A DNA stretch of 58,579 nt from Actinomycetes bacterium (GCA_023461275.1 JAEYMI010000098.1:1-58579); one strand, 5' to 3'; counted from the first letter of the stretch, positions 25,201-29,270 are shown. A program made the numbers and translations. Notes: generated by a model not told the origin, from the sequence alone.

Positions 25201-26434
25201 CGGGCATGTCGTCGCCGTGGAAGTCATGGCCGGGGAAGTCATGGCCGGGGAAGTCACGGCCGGGGACGTCATGGCCGGGGATGTCGAAGTCGGAGACGCG
25301 GGGGTCGATCATCAGGCAGACGAGATCAGCGCCGGCACGGTCGAGCCCAACGGCGTGGACGTCAATGGCACTGGCGTCAATGGCGCCGCGGTCAATGGCG
25401 TCGGGGCCAATGGCGTCGGGGCCAACGGGGTGGCAACGAACGGCGTCGGGGCCCACAGCGCTGAGGCCGATCTCGTCGAGGCAAACGGTCTGGAAGTCAA
25501 CGGGATTGAGGCCGGCCAGGTCGATGTGAACCAGGTCGAGCTGAACATGTCGTGGGAGGAGCCGGCCGCCACGCGGACACCGGAGTCCCCGGCGGAAGAG
25601 GACATCGATCCGGCACTGAACGAGAGCCTTGCCGCCGCCATCGGGGCACCGATCATCCGGCTCGACGACGCGTCGGCAACCGATACCGGCCGCGGTGACC
25701 CGGTGTTCTTCATCCATCCGCTGCTCGGATTGTCGTGGCCCTACGTCGAATTGGCGGGCTACCTGGCCGCCGACCATCCGGTGTACGGCGTCCAGACCCC
25801 GGCGTTCGCCGAACCATCCTTTGCGCCACGGGCATTCGCCAGCCTGGTGGGCCGCTATACCGACGAGATCACCCAGGTCGACGCCGAGGGTCCCTACCAT
25901 CTGGTCGGCTGGTCGGTGGGCGGCACGATCGCGCAGGCGATCGCGGTGGAGCTACGCATCCGCGGACTCGAGGTCGCGTCGCTGACCATGATCGACCCGC
26001 TGCACAGCACCGACCCACGTAGCGCGATCCGACTCGCGCAGGACGAGTCGGTATTCGCCGCGGTCGGTGGCCGGCGTGAGAACCTCAGCGACACTGACAT
26101 TCTGGCCATCTGGAAGTCGATGGGCGGCGACGTCTTCCCGCTGTCCGACGTCGACGCCACCCGGATCACGCGTGCGATGCTCAACATCCATCAGCTCAGC
26201 GCGAACCATCACCCGTTCGTCTTCGACGGAGTCGTGCTGGCCGTCGACTCGGCGCAGACGGTCGCGGAGTTCGGCCGCGCGTCGGACACGTGGCTGGCCA
26301 GCTGCCCGCGGATGATCGATGTGCACACCATCGATTGCCCGCACGGGGCGATGATGACCAGCGACGCCGTCGCCGAGATCGGACCCGTCCTACGAGACTG
26401 GTTGCGCGCCTTGGCCGGCGACAAGCGCCGCTGA
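7298..26434 (+). CDS. Five-module non-ribosomal peptide synthetase with C-terminal thioesterase
   Basis: A 6378-residue assembly line: C-A-T-E, C-A-T, C-A-T, C-A-T, C-A*-T-TE. GTG 7298 follows GGGGGAG by 7 bases. Condensation histidine pairs are at 136-137, 1676-1677, 2746-2747, 3821-3822 and 5008-5009. The epimerase has H1183. Phosphopantetheine serines are S983, S2559, S3627, S4703 and S5889. Adenylation A10 lysines are K929, K2492, K3573 and K4650, but the fifth is Ala5835. The thioesterase triad is S6206, D6233 and H6349. The product is probably an N-capped peptide D-X1-Ser-X3-X4, with the fifth position uncertain. The first C domain resembles EntF/DhbF-type starter C domains (HHIVLDGYG; SGPVNDLSVN), suggesting acyl or aryl capping supplied in trans. 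No MbtH, transporter, acyl ligase or PPTase gene is adjacent. Siderophore, lipopeptide or envelope peptide are all possible. Confidence 0.97.
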   Translation: MGGERTIALTAAQHALWLAQRIDDACPYTVALYLDVGGPLDRERLRTAMKIAGAESGVNHARIVTVDGTPHFTIDVDATIPLDVVDLLTEPDPQTAAQKWMRADYTAPVDVNGAHLYHSALLRIADERHLLYLRSHHIVLDGYGAFTMINRIAEIYSSDEPPATTTPSIEAIARIAETDHAYAESPRAVRDLEYWTAQMSGSGDVASWSLQPPARPQHPTITELPWTFDDPDRIDAAALIAAIAFYQARVTDSDETVIGVPVSGRTTAFLRSTGGSLANVVPIRVRIGGEDADTIGSLVDQVRGALTGALRHQRFVDWDRVLGPGRSPNGVFYGTLVNVMPFVRPVLLGEVAAPIHVLTSGPVNDLSVNFYAGDTDHPMRMSLQWNPQRHSVSEIRRHGDRLSRITTAFLTDDHATRLDDIAVLGTLELDDLTHRLGGPVSPPRTLPELIRAAVAANPDGPALVDGDLTLSYRQLDALSDRLARRLAERGAKPETAVAVAIPRSAQLLITLWAVAKTGAAYVPIDPSHPLDRTDFILTQTSAAFGVAAAEMVGTLPRRGFWITTDGVTQSDSDSAADRPGDDDDSSIGSVSVDPRTAAYIIYTSGSTGRPKGVVVSHTGLSGFIDGHRARATSRAERRVLAVSAPTFDASIAEVLLALAFSAPLTIAPPEVYAADELAALIRDTGVTHAFLTPRVLASMQPAAVPGLSTVMSVGDTCSPRLVAEWSPGRSFVNDYGPTETTIWASGTPPLRPHAQVSIGRPVPGLRATVLDSRLRPVGVGIVGELYLSGPQLARGYCGRPDLTAERFVADPFGAPGERMYRTGDLVHWTSNGELVHRGRSDFQVKIRGQRIEPGDVESVLLGRREITAAVVVRSSDDAGERLIAYVTAHDPGTVDVDAVLADVADRLPDVMVPAQIVVLDALPLGTSGKLDRSALPAPLPRTPRHATPTDPIESVIADAVARVVGTDRGIGADDDFFALGGDSISAISLSSILRDRGVVIRPRDVFAHRTIGRMARAVSKHSTDADDLLPELPGGGIGTIPLTPVASYILSQRGDLTRFVQVMSIDVPDDTGRDHLIAALDAVLTAHDMLRAHLVPGPDETWQLFTSAATGSGAAEPLLREILLAADASDDEVAARVRSEIDASVGRLDPARGVNLAALWVRRELSEDTTYSGSVGRLTLAVHHIAIDAVSWRILLSDLMTAASLARSGAPVRLAPTGTSMRRWAHALADLSARGELAAEADHWRRVLATPDPPLGLRTFDPALDHVRISLTHQITLDLRDTQAVTVGAPRRHRAGVDDVLAGTLAVAVAIWRSRRQVETDATLLQVEGHGREEALVPGADLSRTVGWFTTVHPTAISLTDVDLDEALVGGHSLALAIKAAKAARIETPQHGIGYGLLRYPVDGATDTPALPDTTPQIGLNYLGRIGAREIARSSIDGWVPRPDPGDLTWQVQPDTPALRPLDIDAIVLDGRMRITLAYPTTLLSPLEIRELGEIWSELLGAVRTLLATDTSAGDTTPADFGLVSLTQSDITGWETRFGPLTDVWPLTPTQTGLTFHTLTADTFDPYVVASVIDLAGTVDLDRLHRATEALLARHDALRTAFVPDERGEIVAVVVESVTATWRAVDLSSRKDPAAAFAGLMDYERSTPFDPGRPPLLRFVAVTMAPGVVKLLVVQHHVLLDGWSMPIVLRDLLLLYRDDATSAEPPPPSFAGYLSWRNRQDRDAARTAWTHAFSASRGPTLVAPSVGVSSTPATVNREVRRDIGTELTAQLDAATADIGVTLATIAELAWAILVGGIVDSHDVTIGATVAGRPADLEDADAMVGLFINTIPVRVRTLADDTLTTAARRLQREQTELLDHQFLGLTEIRSAVGDGALFDTSVAIESYPIDRDAIGSIAGDLGGAVMTGYDAVDATHHPISVVVVPGDNIRIRLTYRTDAFDSATVSSLLERYVRLLGCVVRERDTPIANLALTDENDLAERTVARTWKPPTLETTLIDAFAAQVARTPDVIAVTHGGRSLTYAELDKRSTALARLLIEAGVRLESTVAVALDRSLELFVAVYAVLRSGGVYVPVDVSAPAARIGDVLESADAAVIITDRTWSAPLTAAADFRRTRSTTPTIVVIDDPETAALLDTAPSDAISDDERGGPLRPANLAYLIHTSGSSGRPKGVAVSHRAITNQLAWRIDRLRIDAGDIVLHKTPISFDVSLWELFAPLQVGARVVIADPGAHTDALRLAQTIIANRVTIVHFVPTVLGVFLAEPVAAGCISLRHVITSGEALPAQIARDVHRVLGARLHNLYGPTEAAIDITAHEVLPAAVSSGPPAIGTPVWNCSVLLLDRRLRPVPAGMTGELYLAGIQLARGYHDARGLTAERFVAHAFGAPGERLYRTGDVGRRDASGQLHFIGRNDNQVSLHGVRIELGDIESALSKNPVVAQCVAAVRDDRIVAYVRQAPGTVARPALIRSTVATSLPSHLVPSVIVVLDEFPVTVSGKLDRAALPAPGSGPSSSADTSSADTPSAQRPRRAETAAQRLVAGVMSDALGHIEIGLDDGLLSLGGNSISAMRIAGQLSAQSGTEVTIRDVLEAASVAELARLVDGRLAGDRSRIPLQRSEYPEKPPLSAAQTRMWLAARHGAGEGTYLVPVALRITGDPDVEALQIAVDTLIATHETLHTIYPTDDSGAPYQIVLPPDSTPRLITEDLTVDGAPTPAAVVAGSLVGFDLTTEVPMRIRLLRTGANEHVLLMVFHHIAVDGSSFAVLARDLVTAYQSAGVLPQRRVQYVDYAMWQRAVLGDRNDPRSRLSESLEFWAGRLADAPHILDLPVDRLRGTAPSAATGVLRRTVTDRVLAGVTMLAEQHRTTPFTVWHTAFAVALSRWTGGEDIVVATPVSGRDDPALDDLIGMFVNTIPIRTTVTAATPFADLLDTSSTAIAADLDHRDTPFDDIVERVNPQRSDGFSPLTQVLLAFQNHAEATLSAPGIELEQIDPVALAATGGPDIAVPETDSTEFAIAAEVTDGAIILRYSRELFDDSTIERFGRIIDHILRAIIDDPRVPVGDLPTLSSDEYRLLTTKRGRGDLEPSTLPELLARTVALRPHDIAVSDEQRSLTWWQLDRFTNRLARLLIEHGAGPETTVAVGIPRSIDHLLAFWAVAKTGAAFLPVDPRQPVRRVQTMLAESGCALGVTTAEHAPTLDQVMPPGPATQPRRWVVLDDPGTLAEIRIRPDTEIDDADRLAVLRPQNVAYAIYTSGSTGTPKGVLVTHEGLHNAFGELADRERGRHTSVRLCAVSATTFDAALYETLICLATRGAMVVAPPDVAAGPELAALLSNQQVTHLVMTPQAWASIDPTGLESLRYAVTVGEACPPALVSTWAADRSLYNDYGPTESTIWATSAGPLRDTGHVGIGSPIRGIRALVLDGRLHPVPVGTPGELYLAGPQLARGYLARHELTASRFVANPFSGDGSRMYRTGDLVRWTATGELDYLGRNDNQVKLRGLRIETGEIESVLADHPDVERAAVVLHDDDVTGSHLIGYIQPAAQSATDADAIIDAVAQRLPRYMVPSQIIALDEFPLTPTGKLNRRALPAPDFTPHAQIAPTSPTEVVVAETVAGVLGIATPIGLDDDFFALGGNSLSATRLAARLSETLGVAVALRTIFDAASVGALARALQSSTDAGSPTSGPTVRQRPERLPLSAAQQRMWFLDRFDEAGVGTAIPIAVRVGGGVDVTALRAALLDVIERHEVLRTVYPEDESGVHADVLDPQDAADRLDVTEVPFSATTDLTTATGLSEAIDAEVARRFDLTSQLPIRVAILTPDPAGHVLVITLHHIAADGWSLAPLARDLNLAYRSRLEGSTKDFAPLPVQYADYALWQQDVWGGVDDDRSSAHTELEWWRSTLSGLPAALEPPTTMSRPAVPTYAAGHLPVELDAEITTGIRRLATTERATAYLVLHAAMAATLSRLCGAGDLAIGTPVAGRGAADLDDLVGVFINTVAIRTAVDLDAAFIDALKVTRDAALGAFAHAAVPFDQLVENLGIDRTAAHHPVVQNMITLRESHRAMLDLGEATLETIDVYTPTTPFDLVLELTDEGEEISGVLRYSQDSYSVDDAGLFRDAFVRTLRAVIADPAMPLGDIEILGSDMRRRMLNQCGPDPLPPRTLSDLLDDAAQVHPDVTAVIGADLSGVEREYTYGEFYRRAQNLARELIAAGVGPETHVVIALPRSPEYLLALWAVTSAGGAFVPIDPDLPPARIAHLVDDAMPVVGITATTFTAALPITPRWICLDDPATSAVIAAGPGLPVTDDERSAPLYADNTAYVIYTSGSTGAPKGVISNHTGLWDNLVHYSQTLRADESSRVLAVSAPTFDAHVAEILLALALSAPLVIAPPTAFAGEPLQSVIARHRVTVIEMTPRVLDTLDPTALPSVTTAISVGEACPPSVVERWSHVELHNDFGPTEATVRSSGVGPLRVGDPITIGTPGRGVGVFILDRRMQPTAPGVVGEMYLTGEHLARGYLRRPGLTADRFVANPHGTPGERMYRTGDLARWGADGQIRYLGRVDTQVKVRGLRIELGEIEAAITADPAVTAAVVVVHGDDEQLVAYVTAASPTATADPADPAAATAFSDDDLVDRLKRQLATELPRYMVPARFVVLEEFPLTSSGKVDRRALPEPAAATGGRRRARTDTERRVAEVFSALLPVTDPGVDDDFFALGGNSLMATQLMARLGADRGIRLPVRTVFDASTVGALAAAVDAATAEIPVPEVPAAEIPAAEVPAADVSVPEPVPVAEPAEITAADEPVVEDVAAERSVADDTVTEETVSETTVPDDTETAAEITDPVLTEHDSLEPDDGALWRSLSSMPQSSMPRGEHIPLSFAQRRIWFLNRLNPRGRAHLVPLALAIEGPLRVDMLRAAVDDVVARHEVLRTVYPDVNGVGRQHILTPAEAVAELTVVDVDVPQPAAGSTGTDAAGSFVERPPVRAAITQAIDALCDNGLDVTTDLPIRLQLLAIGPARHVLVVVLHHIAADGWSMAPLTADLLTAYHARCAGREPFAAPLPVQFADHALAQQEFLGDVDNPDSVLAAQAAYWQERLSGIPEALDLPTDRPRTAQPSFRHATVDRKVEPELATALAALAAGHRATTFMVLQAALSATLAWWTGTDDVVIGTPVAGRGEQQLDRMVGMFVNTLALRTRVDGSDTFSALVDHTRAGTLDDLANAELPLERVVDAVDPMRTTAHHPLFQVIMAFQNHASPSFIAGDLTVDPIDLGAAASSEFDIAISVDDAREDGALPIRFDYATDLFDASTIERLSRVYLLMLRIVAERPTVLVEEATAIAARSLSTDASTGRPARPVVAKPEVLTDLVAMPDGDPFGARVNQIARMLMSYGVAPELPVAVVLGPSLLASVAIHAVVASGGAWVPIDPDTPTDRIDQMIAVTGAVLGISTVELADTLPSAVSWMFLDDQAVLDVADTMAGDTITDADRLAPIRPDSLACIQPVRRIPTDSDSSSELPELVETTHAALAHRFRWLAAHLALNEDDVILHGAPLSSPDSVDELFLGPVSGACTVIAENHEIRDPAVMADLIAATGVTVARLASTMVAAMDLSTTATLRRIVTGAEPLTVGDARRIRGISAASLTHSHSTAATGVFFTHRVRAGDLNMSSPTSSSGWVPIGRPEPAGTAVVLDHRLRPTSPGIAGELYVSGPQLGRGYSNESALTSATFVANPAGRPGDRLYRTGDLARLRADGTIEYLGRADQPLRVRGVRVDLGVVESTLAAAPDVRRAAASLRTMRDEVVLIGYVELGPTPVDVTEPATDSRLNALRSYLADLLPQYLVPDQFVVMDHWDTDDHGALDRARLPLPSPGPLTHRDPVTDSELLVARAIKDILHANVAVGLDDTFFALGGTSLSALQLVARLREWSSGPAPVESLLRLVLTDPTVEVLARGMDVRAAQLHHDGRASIASGEIPIQQPAHARLAEPAEQDDTGHVVAVEVMAGEVMAGEVTAGDVMAGDVEVGDAGVDHQADEISAGTVEPNGVDVNGTGVNGAAVNGVGANGVGANGVATNGVGAHSAEADLVEANGLEVNGIEAGQVDVNQVELNMSWEEPAATRTPESPAEEDIDPALNESLAAAIGAPIIRLDDASATDTGRGDPVFFIHPLLGLSWPYVELAGYLAADHPVYGVQTPAFAEPSFAPRAFASLVGRYTDEITQVDAEGPYHLVGWSVGGTIAQAIAVELRIRGLEVASLTMIDPLHSTDPRSAIRLAQDESVFAAVGGRRENLSDTDILAIWKSMGGDVFPLSDVDATRITRAMLNIHQLSANHHPFVFDGVVLAVDSAQTVAEFGRASDTWLASCPRMIDVHTIDCPHGAMMTSDAVAEIGPVLRDWLRALAGDKRR
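7310..11850 (+). other. NRPS module 1: starter-type C, A1, T1, epimerase
   Basis: Residues about 5-1518. C1 (5-430) has HHIVLDGYG with H136/H137/D141. A1 (440-935) has YTSGSTGRPKG at 602, NDYGPTETT, YRTGDL and K929. The pocket read against EntF is D-A-A-F-M-V-D-I-W, which I cannot assign. T1 has LGGDSIS with S983; the GGDS form is typical of carriers feeding an epimerase. E1 (1030-1500) has HHIAIDAVSW at 1183, VGWFTTVHP and NYLGR, so it looks active and residue 1 should be D. Confidence 0.9.
11880..15080 (+). other. NRPS module 2: C2, A2 (serine), T2
   Basis: Residues about 1528-2594. C2 has QHHVLLDGWS at 1676 and should accept a D-residue donor from module 1. A2 has HTSGSSGRPKG at 2159 (His replaces the usual Tyr) and K2492. 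Pocket residues aligned to EntF are D-V-W-H-I-S-L-I-D plus Lys. This differs at one position from the published serine code DVWHVSLIDK, so serine is a firm prediction. T2 has LGGNSIS with S2559, followed directly by C3. Confidence 0.9.
15110..18300 (+). other. NRPS module 3: C3, A3, T3
   Basis: Residues about 2605-3668. C3 has FHHIAVDGSS at 2746 and should be an L-to-L type. A3 has YTSGSTGTPKG at 3244, NDYGPTEST and K3573. Pocket residues are approximately D-A-Y-V-V-V-D-I-W. This shares the unusual D-I-W half with A1; substrate unassigned. T3 has LGGNSLS with S3627. Confidence 0.88.
18340..21515 (+). other. NRPS module 4: C4, A4, T4
   Basis: Residues about 3681-4740. C4 has LHHIAADGWS at 3821. 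A4 has YTSGSTGAPKG at 4310, NDFGPTEAT and K4650. Pocket residues are approximately D-A-A-E-I-V-D-V-R; the acidic Glu at the position equivalent to 278 could suit a basic side chain, but that is speculative. T4 has LGGNSLM with S4703. Confidence 0.88.
21520..21865 (+). repeat. Acidic Pro/Ala/Val-rich linker between T4 and C5
   Basis: About 110 residues (4742-4856) of low-complexity linker inside the NRPS. It begins with repeated P-A-A-E-[IV] and P-V-P-E units, then a stretch rich in Thr, Val, Asp and Glu. It separates module 4 from module 5. Other module junctions in this protein are only about 15-40 residues long. Confidence 0.85.
21866..25090 (+). other. NRPS module 5: C5, degenerate A5, T5
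   Basis: Residues about 4857-5932. C5 is intact (LHHIAADGWS at 5008; GTPVAGRGEQQLDRMVGMFVN). The A domain is clearly homologous in its C-terminal half (GELYVSGPQLGRGY, YRTGDLARLRADGTIEYLGR). However, the glycine-rich A3 loop is replaced near residues 5475-5495 by IQPVRRIPTDSDSSS, the FD of motif A4 and the YGPTE of A5 are missing (SLTHSHSTAATGV instead), and the A10 lysine is Ala5835 (HGALDR). T5 has LGGTSLS with S5889. Adenylation by A5 is therefore unlikely. Confidence 0.9.
25204..25570 (+). repeat. 15-bp tandem repeats encoding the T5-TE linker
   Basis: Two in-frame 15-bp repeat tracts lie inside the NRPS gene. At about 25216-25290 four units encode V-M-A-G-[ED]. At about 25360-25560 units of the type AATGGCGTCGGGGCC encode [VA]-N-G-V-[GA]. 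Together they make an Asn/Gly/Val-rich flexible tether of about 150 residues between the last carrier domain and the thioesterase. Near-identity of neighbouring units suggests recent slippage. Confidence 0.9.
25640..26434 (+). other. NRPS type I thioesterase domain
   Basis: Residues about 6115-6378, an alpha/beta-hydrolase. It starts with GDPVFFIHPLLGLSWPY. The nucleophile is S6206 in GWSVGG, the acid D6233 in MIDPLHS and the base H6349 in CPHGAMM. The fold resembles the EntF thioesterase (same GYSLGG-type elbow and terminal His). It should release the product by hydrolysis or cyclisation. Confidence 0.92.
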
Positions 26435-26464
26435 CCGCGCCGATGCTGATCAATAGCCGCACCT

Positions 26465-26545
26465 TCACGCTGACCGAGTAGGCACCGCATCCTCACGCTG
26501 ATCGAGTAGGCACCGAGCGAAGCGAGGCGCCGTATCGAGATCACC
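26465..26545 (-). repeat. REP-like element, minus orientation, with partial upstream copy
   Basis: Positions 26498-26545 are the reverse complement form of a dispersed element whose plus form reads GTTTCGATACGCC...GGCTACTCAACC. A partial copy at 26465-26487 matches 26494-26516 at 22 of 23 bases. The internal AGCGAAGCGAGGCG tract can pair with itself. It lies just downstream of the NRPS stop. Confidence 0.75.
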
Positions 26546-26569
26546 AGCCGCTCAATCAAACTCGACGCG

Positions 26570-26639
26570 ACAGAAACGCCACATCTCGCCAGAAACACTG
26601 CGCGCGCGTAGTGTTTCTGGCGAGAATCGGTGTTTCTGT
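26570..26639. repeat. Perfect palindrome with nested outer arms
   Basis: Arms 26584-26598 and 26611-26625 are perfect 15-bp inverted repeats (TCTCGCCAGAAACAC and its complement) around a 12-base GC-rich loop. A second 8-bp pair, ACAGAAAC at 26570-26577 and GTTTCTGT at 26632-26639, encloses them. It is related to the 38177-38246 palindrome through AGAAACAC. It sits between the NRPS and the convergent ligase gene, so it may work as a bidirectional terminator. There is no U tract. Confidence 0.85.
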
Positions 26640-26663
26640 GCAGCGGCCGCGGGCGCACACGAT

Positions 26664-26707
26664 GGTTTCGATACGCTTGCTCGCTTCGCCCGCAGGCTAC
26701 TCAACCA
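26664..26707 (+). repeat. REP-like element, plus orientation
   Basis: GGTTTCGATACGCTTGCTCG...GGCTACTCAACCA. The same element recurs at 38282-38325 and 52062-52104 and inverted at 26498-26545. Together with the palindrome it fills most of the 310-bp NRPS-ligase gap (26435-26744); I see no gene there. Confidence 0.8.
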
Positions 26708-26744
26708 GCACAGGACTCAACCAGCACGCGGAACTTTCTGGGAC

Positions 26745-27878
26745 TCAACGCAATTCGTCGACGACCGAGGTGACCACCGCACGCAGGTCGCCGGTCTCGC
26801 GGAACACCGCGCGCTGACGCTGGTAGCTCGCGCCACGGGCGATGATGTTCTCGATGCCGGCCAGCTCGCTCACGCAGTCCAGCGATTCGGCGACCGGCGC
26901 CAGGCGCTGCAGCAGGTCACGCAGGTCGTCGGTGACCAACCGCTCACTGCAGTCCGCGTCCAGGATCACGATCGCCTCGAGGCCGTAACGTGCTGCGCGC
27001 CACTTGTTTTCTTGCACCAGCCAGGGTGCCATCACCGGCAGATCCTCGCCGGCCGACAGCCGGCGGTCCAGATCGACGACGAGGCAATGCGTCAGCGCCA
27101 CCAACGACGACAGCTCCGAGATGTTGGTCGCGCCGTCGCACACCCGGATCTCGATGGTGCCCAGATGCGGCGACGGCCGGATGTCCCACCGGATTTCGTT
27201 GATGTGATCGATGATGCCGGTGGTCTTCTGATCAGCGACGAAAGCCTCGAACTCCGACCACTTCGAGAACTGGAACGGCAGACCCGCGGTGGGCAACTGC
27301 TGGAACATCATCGCCCGATTGCTGGCGTAGTTGGTGTCCTGACCCGACCACATCGGCGACGACGCCGAGAGCGCCAGCAGATGCGGATAGTAGTTGAGCA
27401 TCGCGTCGATGATCGGTAACACCTTGTCGCGGTGGCTGATTCCGACGTGCACGTGCACACCCCAGATGAGCATCTGCCGCCCCCACCACTGGGTGCGTTC
27501 GATCAGCTCGGCATAGCGGTAGCCCTCGGTGAGCAACTGCGTCGACCACTCGGCGAACGGATGGGTACCGGCCCCATAGAGATCGACGCCGAGTTCCTCG
27601 GTGAGCCCACGGACGGCGTCGAGGGTCGCCGACAGATCGGCCACCGCCTCGCCGGTGGTCCGGCAGATGCCGGTCACCAGTTCGACGGTATTGCGCAGTA
27701 GTTCCTTGTGGATCTTGCCGGCGCGGTCAGGAACCCGCTCGGACACCAAACCGAACAGTGCCGCAGCCGAATTCGACAGATCGCCGGTGGCCTTGTCGGT
27801 CAGCGCGAATTCCCATTCGACGCCGAGCGACGGCGTCGGGGAACCAACGAACTCGATGGCCGGGATCACGGCGCGCAC
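26745..27878 (-). CDS. Carboxylate-amine ligase, GCS2/YbdK family (Rv0433-like)
   Basis: 377-residue enzyme of the gamma-glutamylcysteine synthetase type 2 family, which joins a carboxylate to an amine with ATP. Motifs include SLGVEWEFALTDKATG near the N-terminus (glutamate/ATP site), the metal-binding region WGVHVHVGISHRDK, and RPSPHLGTIEIRVCDGAT. Length suits the YbdK group. It is the last of four minus-strand genes (DUF3263, VirR-like, sodC, this gene), 30 bp after sodC, matching the mycobacterial Rv0430-Rv0433 order from memory. It is distinct from EgtA, which is longer, but a thiol-precursor role cannot be excluded. The true substrate is unknown. Confidence 0.88.
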   Translation of the reverse strand: MRAVIPAIEFVGSPTPSLGVEWEFALTDKATGDLSNSAAALFGLVSERVPDRAGKIHKELLRNTVELVTGICRTTGEAVADLSATLDAVRGLTEELGVDLYGAGTHPFAEWSTQLLTEGYRYAELIERTQWWGRQMLIWGVHVHVGISHRDKVLPIIDAMLNYYPHLLALSASSPMWSGQDTNYASNRAMMFQQLPTAGLPFQFSKWSEFEAFVADQKTTGIIDHINEIRWDIRPSPHLGTIEIRVCDGATNISELSSLVALTHCLVVDLDRRLSAGEDLPVMAPWLVQENKWRAARYGLEAIVILDADCSERLVTDDLRDLLQRLAPVAESLDCVSELAGIENIIARGASYQRQRAVFRETGDLRAVVTSVVDELR

Positions 27879-27908
27879 ATCACGACGATGCCGATGGGGC
27901 CGATCGGA

Positions 27909-28619
27909 CTACTCGCCGCCCTCGATCACACCGCACGCCACCCGCTTGCCGGCGTCACCGGTCTTCAAGGTGTCCTGGTCGGGTGCCGGAGCGTACCGGG
28001 TCGGGATGTTGGCAAAGTTGTCGGCCTTCTCGTGGATCACGATCGACTTGCCCTTGATCTGGTCGAGGGTGACCGCGCCGGTGGTGGTGACGGTCTGGCC
28101 GGTGCCGTTCTCGAGAACGTTGATCGAGACCAGGTCGCCGCTCGACGGGTGACCGGTGTTGCCGTCGACCTGCAGGTGGCCGCCCGCGCTGGTGAACGGC
28201 TCGGTGCCACTGCCCTCACACACACCGTTCTGATGGATGTGCACGCCGTGGAAACCGGGCTCGACGCCCTTGGCCACATTCACGACGACCTTGACGCCGG
28301 TCCCGGCCTGGGTGAACGTCGCCGTCCCCACTTCCGCACCGGACGCGTCGACGATCTTTGCCTTCAGTCCGGCGCCGTCCGGGGACTGGTTGATGCCGTC
28401 GGCGTTGTCGACCCCGCCGGGAGGTGCCTGATTTCCGGTCACCACCGACGGCGTGGTTCCCGGGACATTTGACGGCGGTTCGTCGGGGGTACATCCCGCG
28501 AGCACGACTCCCGCGACACCGAACGACGCGGCAACGGCCAAGGCGCGCAGCCCCTTCGCGCGGGAGGTACCACGCGGGGACGTCGAGGTGGGCGTTGACT
28601 GTGAACTGACGGCGGTCAT
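27909..28619 (-). CDS. sodC: Secreted Cu/Zn superoxide dismutase lipoprotein
   Basis: 236 residues from ATG 28619, preceded by AAGGAG four bases upstream; a further-upstream in-frame start is less likely. An N-terminal signal with lipobox V-L-A-G-C (Cys43) predicts membrane anchoring outside the cell, as for mycobacterial SodC. It converts superoxide to oxygen and peroxide. Metal-site motifs: GVHIHQNGVC with the copper histidines, SAGGHLQV, SIVIHEKADNF, and the closing RVACGVIEGG whose cysteine can pair with the earlier one. The mature domain is preceded by a roughly 60-residue Pro/Gly/Asn-rich spacer. It is upstream of the ligase gene, likely co-transcribed. Confidence 0.95.
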   Translation of the reverse strand: MTAVSSQSTPTSTSPRGTSRAKGLRALAVAASFGVAGVVLAGCTPDEPPSNVPGTTPSVVTGNQAPPGGVDNADGINQSPDGAGLKAKIVDASGAEVGTATFTQAGTGVKVVVNVAKGVEPGFHGVHIHQNGVCEGSGTEPFTSAGGHLQVDGNTGHPSSGDLVSINVLENGTGQTVTTTGAVTLDQIKGKSIVIHEKADNFANIPTRYAPAPDQDTLKTGDAGKRVACGVIEGGE

Positions 28620-28723
28620 GTCACTCCTTGTCGATGGTGCGCGGTGGTGATGCAGGGCTGTCATGGTGCAGGGCTAGTCGAACTCGAAGTACTCGAATGT
28701 GAGTATTGCACCGTATGCGGGGG

Positions 28724-29203
28724 TCATCGCGTGACCACGATCACCGGGATACCGTCCCGGCACTGGGTGAACGACGACGGACGCGGGTCGACGCTCGTAT
28801 CGCCTCCCAGGTCGCCGGCGACCTTGCGCGCCTCCGCCTTGGTGTCGTCGTCGTAGAACACCGTGTTCTCGGTGATGGAGCTCGATTCGATGTTGCCCGG
28901 CGGGGCGGTGCGGTAGCCCTTGGCCTTCAGCTCGTCGGTGACGTCACCGGCCAGGCCGGCCACCGAACCAGCGTTGTAGACGCATAGCCGCGTCGAACCG
29001 GCTGATGCCGACGACGCTGCCGCACTGGTCGTCGGGGATGCGGCGGGGGTGCTCTGCCCGGCCGCGGCGAGATCCTTTTGCGGATCGTTGCCACCGGAGG
29101 CCGCCGAGTGCCATCCGAGTCCGAGGAACACCACGGCAACGGCCAGCAGCAGCATGGCTCCGGCTCGTAGAGGTAGGCGATTGGGCTCGCGGTCAGCAGT
29201 CAT
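28724..29203 (-). CDS. LytR_C-domain membrane protein (VirR/Rv0431-like)
   Basis: 159 residues from ATG 29203 (MTADREPN); an upstream in-frame extension to 29236 lacks a better signal. One N-terminal membrane helix (about 15-37) is followed by a Ser/Ala/Thr-rich spacer and a C-terminal LytR_C domain with LCVYNAGSVAGLAGDVTDEL, then ENTVFYDD and GIPVIVVTR. In M. tuberculosis the positional equivalent Rv0431 (VirR) influences membrane vesicle release and the cell wall. Equivalence here rests on domain layout and neighbours (DUF3263 before, sodC after). Likely on the outer face of the membrane. Confidence 0.85.
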   Translation of the reverse strand: MTADREPNRLPLRAGAMLLLAVAVVFLGLGWHSAASGGNDPQKDLAAAGQSTPAASPTTSAAASSASAGSTRLCVYNAGSVAGLAGDVTDELKAKGYRTAPPGNIESSSITENTVFYDDDTKAEARKVAGDLGGDTSVDPRPSSFTQCRDGIPVIVVTR

Positions 29204-29270
29204 CACGAGAACTTTAACGCACAGCGACCGTCGCACCCGGGGGTGCCGAGCATCGTCGTCACCGCCGGGC

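Noticed and set aside
26745..27878. EgtA (glutamate-cysteine ligase of ergothioneine synthesis)
   Set aside because: Same superfamily, but its length, motifs and neighbours fit the YbdK/Rv0433 group; it is 20 kb from egtB-egtD.
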